Source of the DNA: Rhizophagus sp. LPA8_4_AMF
Lineage: Eukaryota > Glomeromycota > Glomeromycetes > Glomerales > Glomeraceae
Direction: 5' to 3'
DNA: 24,194 nucleotides
Assembly: GCA_021464525.1 (NCBI GenBank)
Contig: JADRCO010000956.1
Coordinates: forward strand, 1 to 24,194
Every line of letters begins with the position of its first letter. The first letter of the stretch is position 1. Below are positions 14,920-24,194 of this stretch, piece after piece. The notes under the pieces were generated by a model. That model did no database searches and was not told the origin of the DNA. It saw nothing but the letters and a program-made list of their open reading frames with translations. Position numbers and translations under genes: made by a program.

Positions 14920-17900
14920 CTAAATTTGAAGTTTTTTCAATACTGCTAAAAATTTTGGCATATAATTTTCTGCGAATGATGATAAATAATACTAATCATT
15001 TTTTAAAAAAACAATTTAAGATTTTAATTAATAAAATGAAAAATATACGTATATGAATAAAAATAAGATATAGTATATACTTACTTCATGTTCAGAACTA
15101 TGAGATTGAATAAAATTATGTGCCAATTCGTGACAAAATGTCATATACCAAGAAGTCATTGCGTTGCTTGTAAATTTAGTTTTACATTCTTCACCATGTA
15201 ATCCAATGTAAAATTTTAAATTAAAAAATAATGATCTGTCACGATTAAATGCAACACTATTTGTATAATTATCATAAAATACATGAATGGCTCGTAATTC
15301 AAGGTCAAAAACACTCGCAATATTTCTTAGCATAATTAGAAAACGAATTAACGGAGCACGATTTGATGATGATAAGATATCCGCTTGATCAGCACCTTTA
15401 GCATCATAAAGTTCAATACCCTGTTCATTTCCAACACAGAATAATAAATGACCTAAAAATAATAGATAAATCAAGTTAATAGAAATAAAAATATAAGTAA
15501 TTATAAATAAATATTGAATATATTTTTCGTACCAGGTATAATATCACAGTAACTCGATTCACTTTCTGTAACAACCTTAGTACAAGCTTGACTATTAATA
15601 GTACTTCCAACGTTAGAATGGCAAGTTTTTATTGCATCACGTAAAGAAATTCGTAAATTTAAAGTAATTTGAGGAGTTATAACAACTGGTGACTTTACGG
15701 CTGGTTTTTGACTATATTGCTTAACAACATTCTGTGATGATTTAGATCTTAATAAACGATCAACTGGAATTCCCTTAGCTTCTAAACTCGATAAAGAAGG
15801 TGTTGTTAAGATAATATTAAAATGAGAATAGTCCTTCAATTTAGATGATTTGAAAATATGTTTGCATATATATTGTGAAATATCAAGATAATCTGGATTT
15901 GGTGTTATAAAAAGTACCCATGAATTTAATTCTGCACTTTCAAGTACACAAGCGGTAGTAAAATCGTTTCTAATCTGAATATTATTATCTAACTTATGGC
16001 ATGTTTCTATTTGGTCAACTGTTCTTACTTTTAACCTTTCAAGCCATTTCTCATTTCTCAAGATATTCGTTCTAGAATTATCATAATAAAATAAACTTGC
16101 TCTTTCCTCAATTGTTTTTCTTATCTTTACAGAAACCTCGGTTTCTCTAATAGCACCTTTCGGAATTACAGTCTCTTTTACTGATTCATGTAACGATCTA
16201 CATCCCAATATCTAAAATATTAAATTTATCGTTAATATTATAATTTAAATAATTCTTATGTATCTACCAAATATTATTCATAAGATTAAAATAAATTATA
16301 GGTACATGTACCTTATAGAATCTTTCCATTGAAAAATCTTCTGGAGCTATCAATGGTTTAAAGATTTGACGATATCCTGGATCGTCATTTATAAAAATTT
16401 CTTTTGCTGAAGCCAAATGTTTCTGATCAACTCTTTCACCATCACAGATTTTCTTTATACCTATTAAAATAGGCTCTCTTTTCATATCCCTAAATAAACC
16501 TGGTTCGATACATTGTATAGTAGTAATTTCATTGGCAATCCTAGATAAAATGTTTGAATATCTATCATCATCAGAAGAATTAAGAGAATTCCACAATTCA
16601 CGTGATGATTTCACCAATAACTCAGCAAATTCTATCGTAGATGGTTCATTCTTAACACCGCAACTTCGAAGAAATACATTTGCTTTCTCTCCGAAATCAA
16701 CATATGTAAAGAATTCTTTCAGACTAAAAAGAATAATAATAATTGTTTTTTTTAAAAAAAAAGTCGTTCCATTTAATTAAACTGTGAACTTAACATAATA
16801 CATACCCATATTCTGTGCATTTAAGGAAACAGCTACGTGGATTTTTAAGAGTGATTGCATTAAATTTAGTTCTATCTTTAACTGGGATAAAATTAAGATC
16901 ACCAAGAATTTTCCAATCAGAAGGTGTAAAATTTCCTCGTAAAAACAAATATTCAAAAATTTCTTTTGCCTTATTTATATCTCGCGGCGGATGATCGATC
17001 AAACTTTTTAAGAGTTTTTCATGACTAGGATTTTTTTGAACGCCAAATTGTTCTGAGTAAACCAATAAATCTTGATGTATAACATTAAAATTCATTTTCA
17101 TACATTCAGGATTAATATAACATTCTGTAGGTTTCGCATAAACACCTGACCTACATAGCAAAAATGCGACATTGATTTCAGTTGATTTGTAATCTTTGGA
17201 ATATCTTTCTTTAAAATTAAGAGCAAAATATTCAAAAGCCTTCGCACGAATTTGTGGATCTTTTTGTGGTGTTAACAGTTTTAGAATTTTTTGAAGTTCA
17301 GGAAATTCCCTTAAACCCAGTTCAATTAAAAATGTTCCTACAAGTTTAAAATACATTATTATTTTTAATTATAGATTATATAATAAAATCAAATAATAAA
17401 ATGTAGTACCTACCTTCTTGCGTGTAACGATTCCAATCTCCTTTCCAATCAATAACAGGTAAACCAAATTCACGATGTAATGGTATAGGTGTATACAATT
17501 GATCGGCAACGTAACGATTTTTCGATGATTCCGAAAAATTTTCTTTAGGCCAGATAGGTTTTTTCTTTAATATTTTTATTTCATTTTCTTTGAGATCATT
17601 AAATTTTGAAGAAAGATATTTTACAAGTTGTATATGATCTCCATCTCCTTGTTTAAGAAGATGATCAAAAATGAGTTGTAATTCAACAATCTATAAATAA
17701 ATTCAATAATTATTAGTAATTAAATTTAATCGTTTAAAATACCCAAAAAACATATACTATATACTTTTCGAACGCCCAAAAGTTCCATTAAAGATTGAAC
17801 ACTTGAAGGTTCTTGAAAATCAATCGTTGGTAAATCAGGAAGTAAATTAACGTCTTGGAAATAAGCATTAGCTGGAATCTTCATTCCAAATTTAGTTGGA

Positions 17901-20546
17901 ATGCATTTCTTTTTTTCGAATAATTGACAAATTATTCTCTTATCATTTGGCGAAATATTGCTCAAGCTTTTTGCCAAAATAATATGAACTTCTCTAGCAA
18001 AATTAGGATCACGCTCCAAATCAGGCTTTTCAACAATAAATCTTGCCCAATTAACCAAAGATAGTTCTTTCCATTTAAACGATGTTTCAAGATCTTTATT
18101 ATTAGTGAAATTTTTGGATATATTATATGGCAATACATCAGTTGGAATATCCATATTTGATGGAACTATGTCTGGATTCAAAAAATAATGAATAGTATTT
18201 AAAGGTTGAGAATTATTGCCAATACGTGCAAGTTGCATAAATTGTTTAACGTCCAATGGATCAACTTTTGACCTATAAGAAATCCACCATTTCAAAAGAT
18301 CGACAATTTCCTCTTCGGAGAGAGATCGGCTTTTCAATTCAAACAGAACATCTTTAATGGATAATTCTTTTATAAGTTTCAATGAATCCTTTGCTTTCAT
18401 GAAAAATTTCTTACATCGATCATACATAAGTTTTGGAACAAGTGGAACAGTTTTTATAAACCGTTCCATTTCCGGATTAGGAATACGAACGTCAGTTATT
18501 AGTAGAACACCATTTGTTGAATAAATTGATAAAATTTTTTTTGTACATTTGAAAAATTGTGATTCTAATATTTTGCTAACTTCCGCATTTGGTGTGCTCT
18601 CTCTAAATGTAAAATGTGTTAAAGCATGTTCTGCTTGATTTTCAAGCCATTGAAGAAAAGTTTTAATAACCTGTTCTTCAGTATTAGTAACAGATACATT
18701 AATCATATCATTATAAAGTTGTGTTATAGAAGACATCTCACGATCATATAAAATTCTGCATAATGTGCCAGCTAAACTTAACAATTCGCTGTTATAAATA
18801 GACAAAGTTTTATCCACTAAATCAATTGATTCCCTCTCCACCTAAATAAATAATATAGGTTAATTAAGACATTAACGATCAAAAAATATTAAAGTACATA
18901 CAGTAGGAATTACGCGAGCTGCTAAATGAATACAACATCCAGTAGTCTGATGAGTTGGAAATCCAATATATATTCTTCCTTGATTTGGAAATGGATGCAA
19001 ATCTTCAAATATTGAAGAAATAATATTTTCATGATTCACAGATGACATATGTTCATCATATCCAGTATAAATTACTTGAATTGTCGTTTTACTTGGTGGT
19101 TTCTTTTTAGTGCTTCGTTCCATTTCATTAGAAAACGCATTGCTAACATTAACATCTAAATTTCCACTAACAATTTTAAGAGATACAAATACTTCTTCCA
19201 TTTCAAAATTAGTGATCGGTAAAGAACGCCAGTTATTCATATTTTCTGGAATAATTAATTTCTTAACGGTTAGTTGGACATCCTTGACGTCTATTGATGT
19301 GAGATGAAACATCTTTTGTGGAGAATATGTGTCAAACTCGGATGATATGCCCATCGATGCCGAATTTTGTATTGTCTTTGATAGTTCTATTACCGGTATA
19401 TTATTAAAATACACTGTTACTTCATTAAGATTCCCGGTAAATCCCTATTATTTTTTAAATATTAGTATGACGCGCTTCGTGCTTTTAAAACTTTTCAAAA
19501 ATATCAAAATAAAAGCTTACCAATGAATTGGCTAAAAATCGTGCAAGTTCATCGATTTCTGGAAACTGATTAAACACATCAAAGTGTTAAATAAATGATT
19601 AACTGATAATATGATGATTAAATATATACAGTACCTCTTCAGTCTTCTCTCTCATATCCAATAAAAATGTCGTCCAAACTTTATCATTATTATTAATTCG
19701 TGCTTGTTTTGTTAATAATTGATTTCCACGCCAATAAAAAGTCATTCCTTGTTTACCAGAAGTAACACTATCAAAATGAAACTTTGAATTAACATTGATT
19801 TTAATAAAAAATCCATTATAATAATTAATTACTTACAATGGTTCTTCACAAATTGAAAATAATGAATAAAAACCCACACCAAAAGCTCCTATCTATTAAA
19901 TCATCGTGAAAAAAAGTTTTTTTTTTTATAAAGTTTTAAAAAAATCAATTAAAAAAAAAAAAAAAAAAAATGATAATATAATACATACTTTTTGTTCATC
20001 AGGGTTCCCTTCGGCAATCTTCCTTAATCGATCCCAATCTTCAGATCTAAAAATAAATCCATTATTTTTATATTTTATTCTAGCAATTTTGTCCTTTAAC
20101 TTTATATCCTTTTCTGGATTTGCGGTTTCATAAAATATTTGAACTTTTGTTGATTTCGCATCATCTTTATTAAACAAAAATAAATAAATAAATTAGTTAC
20201 ATTATAAAATAAAAAAATTATTCTTTTTTTCTAAAAGAATTTTTTAAATTTTTTTACCAGAATTTTGCATCAATTCCCGAAATATTACAAATTTGGCAGA
20301 GTATCTAAAAATATTGAAAGGGTTAATTTTAAGAAACACAAAATGTACCACAAAGCCATAAAGCTTTTAAAAAAAAAAAAAAGCCTACCGAGCCAAAATC
20401 TTATCAATCAAGTGTCTTTGATTAACCTCGACCCGTTGTTCTCCACTTGCATTCTTAAGTACTTGATTTCTTAAATCATCCTCGTCAATTTTTGATGATG
20501 ATGATGATGATAAGAATCGGGGAATGGAAATTATTTTGTTTGCCAT
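14920..20546 (-). CDS. Sacsin/Hsp90-type GHKL ATPase-domain protein with C-terminal HExxH motif, 14 exons, 1524 aa
   Basis: Exons (minus): 20546-20389, 20304-20258, 20164-19989, 19892-19837, 19767-19635, 19565-19521, 19444-18902, 18841-17765, 17690-17414, 17337-16806, 16723-16312, 16211-15533, 15452-15085, 14991-14920. All 13 introns are GT-AG, 60-100 nt, and the phases agree; the sum is 4575 nt. Residues about 40-190 form a GHKL ATP site. The N-box FRELMQNSDDA has Glu63 and Asn67. An NNG (residues about 96-98) stands where DxGxG is usual. A G2 loop IGAFGVGFYS lies at 128-137, after EGNPDEQK. The long helical middle resembles the fungal family known as DUF3684, whose function is unknown. The C-terminus has HELAHNFIQSH (His1486, Glu1487, His1490, His1496), then SSEHE and EYYLSSFAENYMPKF. 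The start is chosen because MANKIISIPRF and a six-serine run precede the conserved VNQRHLIDKILARYS. An ATP-driven chaperone-like role is inferred. Confidence 0.9.
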
Positions 20547-23202
20547 TATAAAAGCTCTTAGGGTAGTAATGAATGTTTTAATGTTTTGTTCAATAATGAT
20601 TTTAGCCCTCCTTTATTTTATTTTTTTTTATAAATAAAAAATACCATTTTATTCCAGTTTAACCTTTTTTTTCGGTATTATCTTAATTTCCTCCATATAG
20701 ATATATACGGATTAAAAATTCCGCTTATGTGGTGAATTTTTAATGGTTAGAACAAACAAACAATGAGTTTCTAATAACTGCGCCATTCAAGTACATTTGA
20801 TTATAATATTTCCTAATAAAAAATTTGGCAATTCATTCAAATTTCTTAATTTAATTACAAAAAAAAATAAAGAACCTTTTTAAGGTTGCTAAAAAAAAGA
20901 AACAGATTCTAAATATGAGAGAGATCTACGGTTACCCGATCTCAATCATTTCATCTACCCAACTTTTCTTTCAGTGATTACCAAATTAAATCGATGTGAA
21001 ATGGCGTTAATTTCTGGTTGTACGACTTGAAAACCCCTCCCCCAATATTTTTTTTTTTTTAGTAAGTTAAACAAAAACAATAATGTAATAAAAAAACAAA
21101 AGTTTGTGAAATAGAGAAATGATAATTATCGCTACGAATCCTATACTTACACCGAATAAGTTACTCAATTCCGATTATTCCATTGTTATCATCCGGGTTT
21201 TCCCGATTTTTGCATGTTAAGGTTAGGAAATCTATTATTAGCGAACGAGGTTCACACTTGACCAGTCGTAGCGACGTAGCGTCTTAAAATACTATCATAG
21301 CAATAATAAAAGCTTTAAAATTAAAGGATAAATAAACCATTTTTTGTCAAAAATTTAAGACTATAAGAATTTAAAAATGCTATGTTATGAATGATAAAAG
21401 TAAGAGATGATGTTAGACAACTTACTTTTGACGGTAAAGGAATGTCAATCTTTATGTGATATATATAATAAAAGGTTATAAATAAATTTTCCCATAAAAA
21501 TATTATTTTATTTAAACTATAATTTTTTTTTGTCCTTTATTAAACTTATTATTATCCACTCGAGTTTTTACCATAACATCATTTTGTAATAACTCAAAAA
21601 TTATTTTAATATTTATTAACGTGTAATTAATATGAAGTTGAAGGATAAACACTACTGATATATAAGATCGTTAAAATATCCGCAACATAATTGTATATCT
21701 GGACTATATTAGCGATAGCTGTGATACTGCTGTCAAATATCTTAGACATGAATCACATTGTACATAACATTATTCTTAAACCATATTTTCCCAGTACAGT
21801 ATATTCAATCACGAGTCGTATTTTTAAGGATTACATATAATGATTATAACCAAAAACGTTTCTATACTTATGTTATTTATTAACAATATCGTGAAAAAAA
21901 TTTTTGTCGTTTTGTAAGTGCAGCTTAATTCTTACAATATTTCGATAAGAAATATAAAAAAGTTCAAATTATTATTAACACGGATAATTCCCAAGCTCTT
22001 CAAGCGACTTAAAAACAATTTTAATATCAAAAACATTGCGCAACAACTGATACAATTACTCCGGCTGCCTTAGTTCCTAATTTTTATTAATATTTAGGGA
22101 ACCCAACTTGATAACTAACAATCTGTCAAATTTCACTAAATTATAAATAAAGACCCGACCAATGGTTTGGTTGAACAAAGATGAAATAATTTAGTGAGAA
22201 ATTTAGAAACCAATTATTACAATTTCATTTTAGTTATTCAAACATTTCAAAGATTATGTATTGTAAAACTCATTTCTTCAACACATAAATGTATTAGCAT
22301 TAAATTTAATGGTACTGTAGGTAATTTTGACGTTTCTGATTAATAGATTTCGTTTACAATTTAACGAATTCCATAAATTCAATTCGACCAGATTTATTAG
22401 AAATTAATTCTAGCGAGATGATATAAAAAAAAAATTCCAGGGATGGGATTTTTTCTTGTGATAAAAACAAATATATTTTGTAATAAATTACAAATTTGTG
22501 ATTTGTTGTGAAAAGCAAATTTTTATTAATTTTGTACAGTTTTGTAGTGCATTTTGATAAAATATGTTGTGTTTCCTCTCTCTAAAGGTACCTAAATTAA
22601 CGTTCCTAATCCTCATCCTAATCCTAAGTTTACCTTAACCTTAAGCAACTCTAACGCCAATGTTAACTCCAAAGACAAGTGTACATTAATGAAACCTATA
22701 AATTTATAAGTAAAACAATTAATTTAAATTAGAAGAAATTAAGCTATTATTTATAATAAATTATATTCAATATGTATTTAAAATATTTAATAATTTACTT
22801 CCATGTTAATACCATAGTTTACTTTTTTTAAAAATTGTTCAAATCTTCAACTAATTTAATCGTAGGATTTAATAAATGATCTCATTATAGCAGTTTCATA
22901 ACATTTAATATTGCCAACTAATTTTTGTTCTTCTAGAAGAGAATACCTTTAGCTCCATAACATGTAAATTCAAATGATAATTTAAAAGATTTACTGGTAT
23001 CTTCTAAAATAGAAGTTCATTTCATATCTTATTAATACTTTGGTAAATTAATTTTTCATTTTAAAAAAACAAGTTTGTGTTCTTGGTAATGTAGACGTGA
23101 AAAGAAGGTTTAAATAATACGCGAAGTGTGCTTCACAACTGCGCTTTATAGTGTATATAACAAAATCACATGTTCACGGAATCACATGCCCGAACTTTTT
23201 TA
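20547..23202. other. Long gene-poor interval upstream of the ATPase gene
   Basis: AT-rich DNA with no open frame that shows a motif. The ATPase promoter should lie just right of 20546, but no clear element stands out. Poly-T and poly-A tracts are common, for example at 21050-21061. About 22600-22650 has a run of 'cctaatcc'-like words. A weak minus-strand coding relic lies near 22830-22995. No tRNA or rRNA was seen. Confidence 0.5.
22830..22995 (-). pseudogene. Weak coding relic
   Basis: The minus strand reads EDTSKSFKLSFEFTCYGAKG in one frame, then EEQKLVGNIKCYETAIMRSF in a neighbouring frame, then stops. The amino-acid mix is less biased than the AT-rich background, which suggests former coding. 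No family is recognised. Confidence 0.25.
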
Positions 23203-24142
23203 TTGATCAATTTTTAATCAGAAAAACTAAAAAGTTATATAATTACTAATAGTTTTGATTTAGATTTATATAGACCCCTATAATAGTAGGATCATAATTT
23301 TATAGAATTCTAGATAGATGATCAAAATTTTTTTTTTTGTTTCAAGGAATTAAATTTTAATCAAAGAAAAATATTTGCATTTTTTGACTCTATCTTCATG
23401 ATTGTGTCGATTCAATGCAGAATGGAAATATTTTATTTTCTATTATTTCGTTACTTATTAATTAGATATTACGTAAAATATATTTAAAATATTGGGCAGT
23501 ATTAATTCTTTATGTAAGTACTTAGAATTAGAATAGACAGTTTCCAGATCTTATTCACAAGTTTTCAAACTATGGGATGCAAAGAGTACTAACTTTTTCG
23601 GGTGTTGCTTTGTGCCTTTGTTTGATGGCAGACTTGGAATACATACATTAGTATATAAGATATTACATGATTCATAAAAGATTTCTTGTATTCCAATAAG
23701 CATTTCTATTTTACTGATAATTCTTTAACTGAAGCTGAAAACGTCACTTGCTCAAAGTAAACCATAGTATACTGTATATACTGTATAATGGGCAAGATTC
23801 ATAATATAAAATCAAGTTTAAAATCTAACAGAAGCTAAAAATAATTACGTGATAAAAATAATGCTGCCACTTCAAAGCCTACTATTATTATATCTGCGTC
23901 TTTGTCTATGGCCGAATCCAAAGAATCTTTCATAAAGATACCAAGACAAATGATGTCATTACAATTCTTATGCACGTTGTCTTTCTGCGATGGTGCTACA
24001 AACACTAAAAGTATGATAAATTTAATATTATTTGTGCGCAATTTGTTATATAGTTTAAAGTCCACTGATCCCGGTGCGATGCAACGGGTGACTGCTAAGC
24101 ATAAACGTATCTATTGGCCAATTTTTATATGAATGAATTTCA
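23203..24142. repeat. Dispersed repeat, copy 2 (about 940 bp)
   Basis: Direct-orientation copy of 10211-11172. It starts at 'ttgatcaattttt' and ends after 'gaatttca'. The core 23361-24062 is identical to copy 1. Differences are confined to the first 160 and last 80 bases, including loss of an 11-bp segment between two CTA triplets. Confidence 0.88.
23835..24065 (-). CDS. Hypothetical protein inside repeat copy 2 (doubtful)
   Basis: This frame matches residues 17-92 of the frame at 10855-11133. Its upstream part with the ATG is broken by the 11-bp deletion, so initiation would need a non-ATG codon. The plus strand is also open here (23902-24132). No motif is recognised, and it is probably not a functional gene. 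Confidence 0.12.
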   Translation of the reverse strand: MDFKLYNKLRTNNIKFIILLVFVAPSQKDNVHKNCNDIICLGIFMKDSLDSAIDKDADIIIVGFEVAALFLSRNYF

Positions 24143-24194
24143 TATGCGCCAATCTATACCCTAACCCCAATTTTTAATATAACCCCAAATTTTT

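Noticed and set aside
14991..15084. Reading through the GTAAGT at 15084 to end the ATPase gene at 15028
   Set aside because: The read-through tail (VSIYYILFLF...) is intron-like; splicing to 14991 restores an in-phase YYLSSFAENYMPKF end with a stop at 14920.
19906..20474. Plus frames at 19906-20133 and 20265-20474, and plus frames at 19110-19526
   Set aside because: They are antisense shadows of exons and introns of the minus-strand ATPase gene, whose exons join in phase over 14 segments.
21240..21300. Less AT-rich stretch with 'gtcgtagcgacgtagcgtc' as a possible small RNA gene
   Set aside because: It has short complementary words but no cloverleaf, no A/B boxes and no other support.
24157..24194. 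'accctaacccc' and 'aacccc' words at the right edge, and 'cctaatcc' words at 22600-22650, as telomere-like repeats
   Set aside because: There is no regular TTAGGG-type array; the words are few, irregular and split by T-runs.

Overview
The window is AT-rich eukaryotic DNA with short GT-AG introns, long poly-A/T tracts and dense repeats. The gene families are F-box/LRR-like proteins, BTB-BACK-TLDc relics, a Crinkler-type ubiquitin-like fragment, a kinase fragment and a sacsin-type ATPase. This combination fits the genome of an arbuscular mycorrhizal fungus (Glomeromycotina, most like Rhizophagus). The assignment rests on family composition and on remembered family style, not on a database match.

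Left part (1-8.7 kb): this is an F-box cluster. The 3' end of one F-box/LRR-like gene opens the window. Two intact single-exon paralogues follow (1009-2478 and 6419-7882, about 83% identical by hand count). Each lies in a duplicated block of roughly 2.4 kb that carries the same promoter-proximal sequence, the same 3' flank and a tail-to-tail BTB-BACK-TLDc pseudogene on the minus strand. The two pseudogene copies have decayed in different places. Between the blocks are non-coding DNA and a degenerate repeat of about 100 bp.

Middle part (8.7-14.9 kb): this is a repeat-rich accessory zone. It holds (a) a possible three-exon minus-strand mini-gene whose first exon contains a 64-bp element with 10-bp inverted ends and a perfect 8-bp target duplication, read through in frame; (b) a foldback element of about 466 bp; (c) the first copy of a sequence of about 960 bp that recurs at the right edge; (d) a protein-kinase fragment lying inside a 22-23 bp minisatellite; (e) a GGGTC-rich hairpin cluster; (f) a satellite of about 60-bp units with palindromic cores; and (g) a frameshifted Crinkler N-terminal module.

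Right part (14.9-24.2 kb): the main gene is a 14-exon minus-strand gene, 20546 down to 14920. Its exons join in phase to encode 1524 residues, with an N-terminal GHKL (Hsp90/sacsin-type) ATPase module and a C-terminal HExxHxxxxxH zinc-site-like motif. Upstream of it lie about 2.6 kb without a convincing gene, then the second copy of the 960-bp repeat, which is identical to the first over about 702 bp.

Apart from the ATPase gene and the F-box genes, the window is mostly relics and repeats. No RNA gene and no CRISPR array was seen.
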